From: an uncultured Christensenella sp.
Lineage (GTDB): Bacteria > Bacillota > Clostridia > Christensenellales > Borkfalkiaceae
Length of the DNA stretch: 30,172 nt
Assembly (NCBI GenBank): GCA_910577875.1
Contig: CAJTNY010000022.1
Location: 1-30,172 of the forward strand
Direction: 5' to 3'
A program made the translations under genes and the position numbers. The notes beneath the pieces are model-generated. The model did no database searches. It worked only from the letters and a program-made list of their open reading frames with translations, and was not told the DNA's origin. The first letter of the stretch is position 1; every line of letters starts with the position of its first letter. Shown piece by piece: positions 7,651 to 15,972 of this stretch.

Positions 7651-9828
7651 TTACCGTTTCTTGCCCGTTACGAACAGCGAAGCGAACAGCGCCGACAACA
7701 ACGAAAGCACGGCGCTCGCGCCGAACAGAATCCCGACAATCGCTATATTCACCGTAAACACCTGCGCATAGTAAATTGCGTTCATTACCGCACAGGCTAT
7801 AAATATCCCCGCTACGGACAAAACGAAATTCACCAGCGATAATATTAACCCTTCAACCAGACATATAAACCTTACGCAATTTTTACCAGCCCCGAGCGAA
7901 CGCAGTATTTTAAGCTCCCTGTTGCGCATATCCACGCTGACAAGTAAAAAGTTGAGCGTCACCAGCACTGCAAGCGCGCACGAAGGTATTAACGCATAAT
8001 GGGTATCTAAGTATTCCCAAAAATTAATCGGATACCTTGAAAAGTGAGACACGAACGAATTGTAACCGTCATATGTATACCATTTTCCGGGAAAACCCTC
8101 CACGTAACTCGGCACATACACATTGCAACTCTCTATTTTTTTTAAGAGTTCGTAATCTTTTTCATAATCTCCGCTCAGTTTGAAAAAAATACTTAAATTA
8201 TTCTCGTCGTATTCTCTGGATTTGATATACTCGTCGTAAAAATTTTTAATAAAACCCTTGCCTACGAAAATCTTAGCAAGTAAGCTGTACTCTACGCCGT
8301 TTCTGTAAGTGTTCATCTGCCTATTAAGATTGTAATAGGTGCCTCTTAACCCTTTGATAGTATCATACTTAAACTTCTCTATCTCTTCATTCGTCATACC
8401 GTAATAATCTTTGTCGAACTGTTTAAAAAGTTCTCTGTCCACTTCCGTGGAATATACGCCGCACACGGTATACCCGTCCATAGTTCTGCCTATCATATCG
8501 TCGGGCTTTGTGATTTTTATAAGCTCCCCTCCGTCCGTTTGGTAACCGAATTTAATATACAAATCGAGCCGTACGTCGGTTATGGCAATCTCATTCAAAT
8601 TGCGCGGAAGCCTACAAAGGCTTTTGTCCGCAAAACGTTCGTCGGGCGAAAGTCCCAAGTCTTTTTCTCCGTTTTCCGCGTCAACTTCCACAAAACCTTC
8701 TTCGCCTCTTACACCTTTGCATATACTGTCGTATGGATTACACCGGTCCTCGTAAGTTCCAAGATTGACATCTTTGAATAAACTTTCCGATAAAGACGTG
8801 GCAGTGCTATAGCCACCGCTTTCATATAAACCGTACCCTCTGCCGTCTAAATATTCCGAAAGATAACTACGCTGTTCTTCGTTTAAGTACCTTTTTTCGA
8901 CTCTGACCGTTGTTATATTCTGCGAGCGCATAGTTTTAAGGTCAGCCTCAACAACGTCGCAAAAATTAACGGAAAGCATAAAACCTAAAATGACGAGTGA
9001 TATAAAGGTAAGAATTAACGAGACGCTAAGTCTGAAAGGACTTTTTACAAGACTTTTTACACCCGTCAGAAAAGCGTATTTTACGGGTATACTGCTCTTT
9101 TCATAGGTTTTTCCGCTTCCTTCCGTATAGCTTGTATGCTCGTACGGCGCGCTGTCGCCTATTATCTTTCCGTCATCTAACTCTATTATTCTGTCGCCGT
9201 ACTTTCTTGCGCTCTCCTCGTCGTGAGTAACAACGATTATAAGTCTTTCGCCCGAAAGCTCTTTGAGCAATTCATACAGTTCTTCGCCCGTTTCCGAATC
9301 GAGCGCGCCGGTAGGCTCGTCGGCAAAAATTATTTCGGGTTCCTTTATAAGCGCGCGCGCAACCGCTACGCGCTGTTTCTGTCCTCCCGACAGCTCGTGC
9401 ACGTATCTGCCGTAAAAAGTTTCGCCGTTGCTTTCCGTAAGTCCCGTCTTTAAAAGCAGTTCGTCTATACATTCTCTGTCGGCTTTTTTGCCCTGCAATT
9501 CGAGCGCGAGTTTAATATTAGTTCCTACCGTGTAATTCTCTATGAGATTGTATTCCTGAAAGACAAACCCAACCGCGGAATTGCGGTAGGCGGAGAGCTC
9601 GCCGTCTTTAAACGTTTTCCCCGCTCTGCCGTTTATGTACACGTCTCCGCTTGTCGGGCGGATTAATCCGCCCAACAAGTTGAGAAGCGTACTCTTTCCG
9701 CTTCCGCTTTTGCCGAGTATGAACACCATACCGCTTTCGCCGAAGCTTAAATTTACGTTATCCAAAGCGACGGTCTCAACTCCCTTTTTCGCTCTGTATA
9801 TTTTTGTAAGATTTACTGCCTTTAACAT
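7651..9828 (-). CDS. MacB/FtsX-type ABC transporter, fused ATPase-permease (copy A)
   Basis: This 725-residue paralogue of the following gene has the same layout. Walker A is at 39-46, Q-loop Gln91, LSGGQ at 146-150, Walker B IIFADEP ending at 172 and the H-loop His at 202. The first helix (about 267-289), a large outer domain and three C-terminal helices within the last 115 residues follow. The ATPase halves are nearly identical to copy B around Walker A, and the outer domains share LCRLP, EIAITD and CGVxSTExDxE blocks, so the pair arose by duplication and probably forms a heterodimer. The last residues are shorter and basic (GKKR), lacking the copy B tail. The ribosome site AGGAA overlaps the stop of the upstream secreted-protein gene, indicating translational coupling. 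Confidence 0.9.
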   Translation of the reverse strand: MLKAVNLTKIYRAKKGVETVALDNVNLSFGESGMVFILGKSGSGKSTLLNLLGGLIRPTSGDVYINGRAGKTFKDGELSAYRNSAVGFVFQEYNLIENYTVGTNIKLALELQGKKADRECIDELLLKTGLTESNGETFYGRYVHELSGGQKQRVAVARALIKEPEIIFADEPTGALDSETGEELYELLKELSGERLIIVVTHDEESARKYGDRIIELDDGKIIGDSAPYEHTSYTEGSGKTYEKSSIPVKYAFLTGVKSLVKSPFRLSVSLILTFISLVILGFMLSVNFCDVVEADLKTMRSQNITTVRVEKRYLNEEQRSYLSEYLDGRGYGLYESGGYSTATSLSESLFKDVNLGTYEDRCNPYDSICKGVRGEEGFVEVDAENGEKDLGLSPDERFADKSLCRLPRNLNEIAITDVRLDLYIKFGYQTDGGELIKITKPDDMIGRTMDGYTVCGVYSTEVDRELFKQFDKDYYGMTNEEIEKFKYDTIKGLRGTYYNLNRQMNTYRNGVEYSLLAKIFVGKGFIKNFYDEYIKSREYDENNLSIFFKLSGDYEKDYELLKKIESCNVYVPSYVEGFPGKWYTYDGYNSFVSHFSRYPINFWEYLDTHYALIPSCALAVLVTLNFLLVSVDMRNRELKILRSLGAGKNCVRFICLVEGLILSLVNFVLSVAGIFIACAVMNAIYYAQVFTVNIAIVGILFGASAVLSLLSALFASLFVTGKKR

Positions 9829-9839
9829 CGATTATTTCC

Positions 9840-10646
9840 TTATACCGGTATTACGTTGGTCTTAACGGTTATAGATTTTGAAGTACTCAAATTGTATGCG
9901 TAAGTTATGTATCTTTTATTTTCCTCTTTATTTATATAACTTACAGCTATCGCAGTTGCGGTGCCGTTAGTACTGATTGTTATCTGCGTAGAGACACCTG
10001 CGGGAAGATAATCCGATTCTGTATATAAATCTTTAAGTTTTTCTAAATTCCAATTTGCCGCGTGTTCTTTAAAACACATCTTTTTATTATATTCTATTTG
10101 CACTGCTTTATCGGTAGGATTGAATACATTGATTTTCCAACCCGTGCCCGCAACTTGCACTTTGAGACAGTCGCTGAAATGAACTACAGAGGTATACAGC
10201 AGGCTTATCGTCTTTTTGCTCGAATTATAATCGGTAGCATAGACAATCATTCTTTGGTCAAAATCCTTCGCAACATAGCTGAAAGCAACGCAACGGACGG
10301 TACCTACCATTGTAACATACGCAGTAGCGCTGCCATTCGGCGCAATATTTATCGTCGTTAAATTTTCAAGGTCTACCCATTCTTTTGCGTGTGCGCTGTT
10401 GCAGGTATTCGTATTATATTCCATTTCAATATAATAATCAGTGGGATTAGTAACCGTAAAGCGCAATGTACTGCCCGATTTTCCCTCCAATTTAATGCCG
10501 AGATGTGGCGGCGCGGCGTAGGGCACTACCGTTTCCGCGCTCGCGCTGACGGGCTTGTACGCCGACAGAGAAATCACCGCGCTTAAAAGTATAAACAGCG
10601 ATGCGATTAATGCATAAAACAATCTTTTAGTAGTTGTGTTTTTCAT
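9840..10646 (-). CDS. Secreted protein with two tandem copies of an unrecognised domain
   Basis: I do not recognise this 268-residue family. A basic start, a hydrophobic stretch (about 9-29) and an SASA-E site predict signal peptidase cleavage near residue 37. The rest is two related units, about 47-148 and 156-262. Each has an NPTD motif, then x-x-x-E-Y-N, a Cys (82 and 191), H-A and W, a leucine-rich stretch, an NG(S/T)AT-like strand and an (A/V)xSY block. The pattern suggests two beta-sandwich domains. An in-frame GTG at 10730 would add 28 polar residues before the signal peptide; the ATG at 10646 with GGGGA five bases upstream is preferred. It is first in an operon with two MacB-type transporters, so it may be their ligand, partner or sensor. 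No clear sigma-A promoter was found. Confidence 0.75.
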   Translation of the reverse strand: MKNTTTKRLFYALIASLFILLSAVISLSAYKPVSASAETVVPYAAPPHLGIKLEGKSGSTLRFTVTNPTDYYIEMEYNTNTCNSAHAKEWVDLENLTTINIAPNGSATAYVTMVGTVRCVAFSYVAKDFDQRMIVYATDYNSSKKTISLLYTSVVHFSDCLKVQVAGTGWKINVFNPTDKAVQIEYNKKMCFKEHAANWNLEKLKDLYTESDYLPAGVSTQITISTNGTATAIAVSYINKEENKRYITYAYNLSTSKSITVKTNVIPV

Positions 10647-10812
10647 AATTTTCCCCTTTTGATTTTTTTTACTGAATTTGTTGCGACGAGCCGTTAAACA
10701 TAAACTTTCTATCCGTATTTCACAGTACACCTCCGTAAAAAAATTTAATTAAACCCTTTCACTGAGATATACTACAAAATAATTTATTATATACACTTAT
10801 AAACAACATATG

Positions 10813-10850
10813 CGTTAAAAAAAAGCCGAGATTATAAATATTATTTTTCG
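10813..10850 (-). terminator. Possible weak terminator after aroA
   Basis: On the minus strand the last aroA codons contain CCGA, which can pair with TCGG about 18 bases later, and an eight-base T run follows at 10817-10824. The stem is short and its inner part AT-rich, so this is a weak candidate for the end of the RNase J to aroA operon. Confidence 0.3.
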
Positions 10851-12064
10851 GTTAATTTTCCGCACACTTCGTCCAATACCGTAAAATATTCTTTAAACGT
10901 TTTTGAACAGACTTCCGCATTCTCGATTTCTATCCCGTCGGCGCGAAGACCCGTAAGCGCGAAACTCATCGCAACTCTGTGGTCACCGAACGTGTTTATT
11001 TTTGCAGGCTTCGGGTTCGAAGGATAAATTTTGACTCCGTCCGAGCGTTCTTCGCACTTAACGCCCATTGCGGTAAGATTGGAAACCATTGCAGATATTC
11101 TGTCACATTCCTGTTTGCGGATATGTTCCGCTCCGTAAATTTGCGTAGGTCTGCCAAGAAACGGCGCGACAGCCGCCAGCGTCAATGCTTGGTCCGAAAA
11201 TTCGCGCATATTGATTTTTCCGCCGTCGAAGTTTTTTAAAATTTCTATAAATTTTATATCGCCCTGTAAACTGTCTGAAGTTATGCCGCGAACCGAAATA
11301 TCCGTTCCGAGGATTTTATTCATCGCGTAAAAATAACAAGCGGCGGAAACGTCGGGTTCGATTTCGTATTCGTTCGCGGAATATCCGCCCGAAACTAAAA
11401 AACAATCTTCCGCACGCTCTGCTCTTGCGCCGAAATCGGACATCATTTTACAGGTCATATTTACATAATCGAAACCGTGACTGCCGTCGATTTTGATTTT
11501 GAACGGTCTGCGGGCGCATACTGACGAAATCAATAGCGCGGACAAAAACTGACTGCTTTCGTTTATATCGACCTCTGCTTCGCACACGGGAGAAGCCGTT
11601 CCATAAATTTGTAACGGATATGCGTTTTCCCTACCGAAAAATTTAAATTTCGCGCCAAGACTTTTTAATGTTTTTATAAGCGGAGCTATCGGGCGGTTTT
11701 TCATCTGTTCGGAACAGTCGAGTATATATTCGCCGTCCTGAAACGCAAGAAACGCAAGCAAAAAGCGAGCAGCTGTACCCGCGCTTCCAACGTTTATTTC
11801 GGCTTGTTTGCTTTTAAGCCTGCAGCCGCAGCCGATTATTTTTACGGTCGTACCATCAACCGTGCAGTTTATGCCGAGTGTTTTTAAACAGTTAAGAAAC
11901 GTAAGACAATCGTCCGAGTACTGAACGCCTTTAAGAACGCTTTCGCCGTCCGCTATCGCGGAAATCAAAAGCGCACGCGCGGTTATGCTTTTAGAACCCG
12001 GGACGCTTACAAAAATTTTTTCCGTTCCCGTTCTGCCGTAAATATTTTTTACTTTATAGTTCAT
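10841..12064 (-). CDS. aroA: 3-phosphoshikimate 1-carboxyvinyltransferase (EPSP synthase)
   Basis: It transfers the enolpyruvyl group of PEP to shikimate 3-phosphate, the sixth shikimate-pathway step leading to chorismate, prephenate and the aromatic amino acids. The 407 residues include PGSKS (22-26), SAGTAAR (94-100; NAGTAMR in E. coli), the SSQ region (170-172), the catalytic Asp of FSD (291), the KxExDR-like RKQECDR (316-322) and GDHRVAM (360-366). All expected active-site blocks are present; the residue after R100 is Phe rather than the E. coli Pro. The start overlaps the stop of the upstream U32-family gene by ATGA, so translation is coupled. This is the only shikimate gene in the window. 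Confidence 0.94.
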   Translation of the reverse strand: MNYKVKNIYGRTGTEKIFVSVPGSKSITARALLISAIADGESVLKGVQYSDDCLTFLNCLKTLGINCTVDGTTVKIIGCGCRLKSKQAEINVGSAGTAARFLLAFLAFQDGEYILDCSEQMKNRPIAPLIKTLKSLGAKFKFFGRENAYPLQIYGTASPVCEAEVDINESSQFLSALLISSVCARRPFKIKIDGSHGFDYVNMTCKMMSDFGARAERAEDCFLVSGGYSANEYEIEPDVSAACYFYAMNKILGTDISVRGITSDSLQGDIKFIEILKNFDGGKINMREFSDQALTLAAVAPFLGRPTQIYGAEHIRKQECDRISAMVSNLTAMGVKCEERSDGVKIYPSNPKPAKINTFGDHRVAMSFALTGLRADGIEIENAEVCSKTFKEYFTVLDEVCGKLTEK

Positions 12065-13254
12065 TTCCTGCGCCTCAGTATGTCGCCTTCGTTTAATTTA
12101 TACGGGCAGTTTATTTTATATATTTCCTGCACAAGTTTGCAATCGTGCACTTGTTCGCCCTTGCTCGTATAAGCCTCGTAGACTTTGAAACTCTTATTGA
12201 AATTTTCCGACGGCGAAAGGACTTCGAGATTATCGCCGGTTTTGAACCGTCCGCGCATCTCAACGAAGACAAAGCCTTTTTCGCTTGCTTTGACGTTGCC
12301 TATGTAATCGCAGTCGCCTTTTGCCTGACTGTCGGAGTAATTTACAGTCTTATGGTTTTCACCGAGAGCGTAGGCAGTGGTATAATCGCGGTGAGCCGCG
12401 GTTAAAAGTTCTCGTTCTACTGTTTCGTTATATCCGCCGTCAAGCGCTCTGCGATAAGCGTTTATGACGGTTGCGAGATAATATTCGGACTTCATTCTAC
12501 CCTCTATTTTCAACGAACAAATTCCCGCTTTCCGTAATTTTTCAAGATGTGCGCACATATTCAGATCTTTACTGTTGAGTATATAAGTGCCTCTGTCATC
12601 CTCCTGAATATCCAACCAGCCGCTGTCCGAAAGCGCGTCGCTTTTGCGAACCTGATAATTCCATCTGCAAGCCTGAACGCATTCGCCTCTGTTCGAAGGA
12701 CGCGAGGCGAGGTAATCGGATAAAAGACATCTGCCCGAATAAGAAATGCACATTGCGCCGTGAACGAAAGCTTCTAGTTCCATTTCGGGCACGAAATCGT
12801 GAATTTCAGAAATTTCTTCAAAAGACAGCTCGCGCGCGAGAATAGCGCGGCTTGCACCCGCATCGCGCCAAAACTTAACTGCATATTTATTCGTCAGATT
12901 AGCCTGTGTAGATATGTGCAACTGTAAATTCGGCGCGGATTTTCTAGCAACGAAAAACGCGCCACTGTCGGAAACTATCGCGGCATCTGCGCCGATTTCC
13001 TGCAAATACGCGAAGTAGTCCGAAAGCATTGCAAAGTCCGAATTCTTGGCGAATACGTTTGCGGTTATATATACTTTTTTACCGAGAGCGTGAGCAAAGC
13101 GTACCGCTTCCGCAAGTTCGTCACGCGTAAAATTATCCGCGAACGAGCGCAGAGAAAATTCTTTACCGCCTGCATAAACGGCATCCGCGCCGAAATAGTA
13201 AGCTGTTTTAAGTTTTGAAAAGCTGCCCGCGGGAGCAAGTAATTCACATTTCAT
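12061..13254 (-). CDS. trhP: U32-family protein, TrhP-like tRNA uridine-34 hydroxylation factor
   Basis: This U32-family protein has the signature region around EAFVHGAMCISYSGRC (161-176) and four conserved cysteines, C169, C176, C192 and C196, the pattern that holds a 4Fe-4S cluster in the relatives UbiU and UbiV. The family includes TrhP (tRNA ho5U34), RlhA (23S rRNA hydroxylation) and UbiU/V. TrhP is favoured because the preceding gene is a TrmR-like methyltransferase, as in Bacillus subtilis yrrM-yrrN-yrrO. The 397-residue protein is nearer to the shorter Firmicute forms than to E. coli YegQ. 'Peptidase U32' is a historical label; protease activity is not expected. The start has only a weak GGAA site. 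It lies 33 bp after the methyltransferase and overlaps aroA by 4 bp. Confidence 0.8.
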   Translation of the reverse strand: MKCELLAPAGSFSKLKTAYYFGADAVYAGGKEFSLRSFADNFTRDELAEAVRFAHALGKKVYITANVFAKNSDFAMLSDYFAYLQEIGADAAIVSDSGAFFVARKSAPNLQLHISTQANLTNKYAVKFWRDAGASRAILARELSFEEISEIHDFVPEMELEAFVHGAMCISYSGRCLLSDYLASRPSNRGECVQACRWNYQVRKSDALSDSGWLDIQEDDRGTYILNSKDLNMCAHLEKLRKAGICSLKIEGRMKSEYYLATVINAYRRALDGGYNETVERELLTAAHRDYTTAYALGENHKTVNYSDSQAKGDCDYIGNVKASEKGFVFVEMRGRFKTGDNLEVLSPSENFNKSFKVYEAYTSKGEQVHDCKLVQEIYKINCPYKLNEGDILRRRK

Positions 13255-13287
13255 ATAATTTCCGTAAAGTTATGAATTTCTGCGTTT

Positions 13288-13953
13288 TTATAATTTCACG
13301 CTGAATGCCAAGCCGTCGCCTATATTTAAAATCGTAGTTTCAAGTTCGTTATCGTTTGTCACCGCGTCAATATATTCCTTAACGTGGAAAGCGAGCATTT
13401 TTCGCTTTTCGGGAATCTCGGTTTCGCCCGTGAGCCAGCCGTACAAAAGCACGTCGTCGGCGAGCAGAATTCCGCCGCATTTTAAAAGCTGTTTTAGCCT
13501 CGGAAGATATTTAATGTACTGAACTTTCGCGCAGTCGATAAATATAAAATCGAAACCGCTTTCGAGTTGCCATATTATTTCGCCCGCATCTCCCGAAATG
13601 ACTTTCACGCGGTTCTCAAATCCCAAAGAAGAAAAATTTGATTTTGCCTCGGTACAAAAATCTTCGTTGCGTTCAATCGTGGTCAGACGCGCGCTTTTGC
13701 ATACATCGAGCATAACGCAACCCGAAATCCCGACCGCCGTGCCGAGTTCTAAAATATTTTCGGGTTTTAAGGCAGAAAGCAAGGTCGTCAAAAATTTAAG
13801 CGTTTCATCGCCTGCGGTAGGTATTCTGCGTACAAATGCGTCTTTGCGCAGTTGTTTTATTTTTTCCGAAAGTTTGGGACGGTTTAATTCCGCTGTCGGA
13901 GTTTTCCGTTCGCCTTCGGAAGTATCGTTGTGTGCGTAATTGAAATTTTCCAT
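13288..13953 (-). CDS. trmR: SAM-dependent O-methyltransferase, TrmR-like (tRNA 5-hydroxyuridine methyltransferase)
   Basis: The 221-residue protein is a class I methyltransferase of the caffeoyl-CoA/catechol O-methyltransferase group. Motif I is ELGTAVGISG (69-78), Glu94 in IERN should bind the SAM ribose, GDAGE is at 121-125, FIDCAK (138-143) gives a metal-site Asp, and ADD (165-167) gives a second one. In B. subtilis the homologue TrmR (YrrM) methylates ho5U34 to mo5U34 in tRNAs. The neighbouring TrhP-like gene would make the substrate, so the pair fits one pathway. The hydrophilic first 40 residues are unlike YrrM and may be an extension; the start lacks a strong ribosome site. A small-molecule O-methyltransferase is the alternative. 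Confidence 0.75.
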   Translation of the reverse strand: MENFNYAHNDTSEGERKTPTAELNRPKLSEKIKQLRKDAFVRRIPTAGDETLKFLTTLLSALKPENILELGTAVGISGCVMLDVCKSARLTTIERNEDFCTEAKSNFSSLGFENRVKVISGDAGEIIWQLESGFDFIFIDCAKVQYIKYLPRLKQLLKCGGILLADDVLLYGWLTGETEIPEKRKMLAFHVKEYIDAVTNDNELETTILNIGDGLAFSVKL

Positions 13954-14007
13954 AGTTTACCCGTAAAGCTTAACGGCAGCGCATATTAATTGCGGAACAT
14001 ATGCGGT

Positions 14008-15897
14008 TTAAAGTTCGACAACGACGGGAACTACCATCGGCGACTGTTTGGTTTTTCTTATGAGATAGTTGCGAAGGCTGCGCTTTATGACCCGTTTAAA
14101 TTCGTCTATTGTACCGTTTTGCAAATCATAGCCTTCTATAGCGCGATCTATGACTTCACGTATTTCTTTATTGTAATCGCGGTGAAAATCGAATACGAAA
14201 CCGCGCGAGTTTATCGCGGGTTCGCCGACGACCTCCCCTCCCGATACGGCTATCGAAATTATGAAAAGCCCCTCTTCGGAGAGTTGACGCCTGTCCTCTA
14301 TTACTACGCTCGCTTTCTCGTCTTCAATACCTTCTCCGTCGATAAGCCGTGAACCCGCCTGCACGTTATCGAGACGCTTGATTCCTTTCGATGTAACCTC
14401 CACACGGTTGCCTATATCCGGAATGAGCATACGGCTGTCCTGCATACCCAAACGGTTTGCAAGCTGTAAATGTTTTTTGAGATGCCTGTACTCGCCGTGA
14501 ACGGGTATGAAATATTTTGGTTTCAAAAGGCTGTGCATTATCTTATGTTCTTCCTGACAAGCGTGACCAGATACGTGAATATTTTCAAGACTTTCATAAA
14601 CTACATCGGCGCCCTTGCGGTAAAGATTGTTGATTACTCTGTAAACGGATTTTTCGTTGCCGGGGATAGGCGAAGCCGAAATAATAACGGTATCGTTTGC
14701 GCCTACGGTAACCTGGGAGCTGTCGCCGTTGGCCATACGCGTAAGCGCACTCATAGGTTCGCCCTGACTGCCCGTCGATATTACGAGTATTTCGCTGTCG
14801 CGCAAGTTTTTGATTTTCCCTATATCTACGAATACTCCTTCGGGAATATTTATTTCACCTATCTTTTCAGCAGCTTCGATTACGTTTTGCATACTTCTGC
14901 CTGAAAGCGCGACCCTGCGTTTATACTTGACCGCCAAATCGATTATCTGCTGTAAACGGTGTACGTTTGAAGCGAAAGTGGCTATTATCAGCCGTCTTTC
15001 GGTATTCTCGGCGAATAGCCTGTCCAGCGTCGCGCCCACGACCGTTTCACTCATAGTGAACCCCGAACGTTCGATATTTGTGCTTTCACCCATATATAAA
15101 AGTACCCCAGCGGAACCTATATCGGATATTGTTTTCAAATCTATCGGTTCGCCTGCAACCGGCGTTAAATCGATTTTAAAATCTCCGCTGTGGAATATTA
15201 CGCCCTGAGGGGTCTCAATCGCAAACGCGAGAGAACCCGCTATAGAGTGGTTGACGTTCACGGGTCTTATTTTGAAACAGCCCATTTGTAACGGTTCTCC
15301 GGGGTTAAGCGTAATTAATTTCGTATCGTTGAGACGGTGTTCACGCAATTTATTATCGACAAGCGCAAGCGTGAGTTTCGTACCCGCGACGGGAACTTTG
15401 AGTTCTTTTAAAAGATACGGAACTCCGCCGATATGGTCCTCGTGTCCGTGCGTGAGAATCAAACCGCGGACCTTTTTTTTGTTTTCGAGAAGATAAGTTA
15501 TATCCGGCACTATCAAATCGAAGCCGGGGGTTTCGTCTGTCGGGAATATAGCTCCAGCGTCTATAATTATAATGTCTTCGCCGCACTCGATTGCGGTCAT
15601 ATTTTTACCGATTTCACCAACTCCGCCCAAAAACACTATTTTAACCGATTTTCCGACGGAGCGTCTGTTGAACTTTGCATTTTTACGGGGCTGGTTTCCG
15701 CTCTGTTCGGGTTTTCCGCGCTTGATTTCCTTGCCTCTGAGCAATTCTTTGCGCGGCTTTTTAGGTTTTCGTTCATCCGACTGTAAAACGGGCTTTACAC
15801 TCTTATCTTCGTCTGTCCGAGCAATGCGCTTTACTGATTTGAAATTCGCGCGCCTCGTTTTCTTTTCGTTCTGATTTTCCAATTTTTTATTCTCCAT
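14008..15897 (-). CDS. rnj: Ribonuclease J
   Basis: RNase J is a metallo-beta-lactamase/beta-CASP nuclease with endonuclease and 5'-3' exonuclease activity in mRNA decay and rRNA maturation. The zinc motif HGHEDH is at residues 150-155, His217 and Asp239 (HSGDF) follow, and the beta-CASP SGR, STGSQGEP and HVSGHACQEEH blocks are present, followed by the C-terminal domain. At 629 residues it is about 75 longer than B. subtilis RNase J1. The excess is an N-terminal extension (about 1-83), very rich in Lys and Arg, before the conserved VKIVFLGGVGEIGKN start. It may bind RNA or ribosomes. The ATG lacks a strong ribosome site. It heads a run of four genes; 54 bp separate it from the methyltransferase, with no terminator visible. 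Confidence 0.95.
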   Translation of the reverse strand: MENKKLENQNEKKTRRANFKSVKRIARTDEDKSVKPVLQSDERKPKKPRKELLRGKEIKRGKPEQSGNQPRKNAKFNRRSVGKSVKIVFLGGVGEIGKNMTAIECGEDIIIIDAGAIFPTDETPGFDLIVPDITYLLENKKKVRGLILTHGHEDHIGGVPYLLKELKVPVAGTKLTLALVDNKLREHRLNDTKLITLNPGEPLQMGCFKIRPVNVNHSIAGSLAFAIETPQGVIFHSGDFKIDLTPVAGEPIDLKTISDIGSAGVLLYMGESTNIERSGFTMSETVVGATLDRLFAENTERRLIIATFASNVHRLQQIIDLAVKYKRRVALSGRSMQNVIEAAEKIGEINIPEGVFVDIGKIKNLRDSEILVISTGSQGEPMSALTRMANGDSSQVTVGANDTVIISASPIPGNEKSVYRVINNLYRKGADVVYESLENIHVSGHACQEEHKIMHSLLKPKYFIPVHGEYRHLKKHLQLANRLGMQDSRMLIPDIGNRVEVTSKGIKRLDNVQAGSRLIDGEGIEDEKASVVIEDRRQLSEEGLFIISIAVSGGEVVGEPAINSRGFVFDFHRDYNKEIREVIDRAIEGYDLQNGTIDEFKRVIKRSLRNYLIRKTKQSPMVVPVVVEL

Positions 15898-15929
15898 AAA
15901 TTTATGTACTGCGTGTTATCACATTAAAC

Positions 15930-15953
15930 GGGGGTTGATAAAAATCAACCCCC
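15930..15953 (-). terminator. Intrinsic terminator after the coiled-coil repeat gene
   Basis: A perfect 10-bp stem (15930-15939 with 15944-15953) with a four-base loop lies 19 bases past the stop of the large gene. The T run after it on the minus strand is short (GTTTAATG), so termination may be partial and RNase J could receive read-through. Confidence 0.75.
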
Positions 15954-15972
15954 AAAAGTTTATTTTCCTTCG

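Noticed and set aside
10647..10730. GTG start at 10730 for the secreted protein
   Set aside because: It would put 28 polar residues before a normal signal peptide, and the GGAGG touches that GTG with no spacing. ATG 10646 has proper spacing.
10708..10735. Four-codon leader peptide (GTG AAA TAC GGA TAG) with a GGAGG upstream
   Set aside because: Spacing is good, but four codons are too few to support a leader without comparative evidence.
13954..14007. Hairpin GCATAT...ATATGC between RNase J and the methyltransferase gene
   Set aside because: Six AT-rich pairs with a long loop and no T run; not a terminator, so read-through is assumed.
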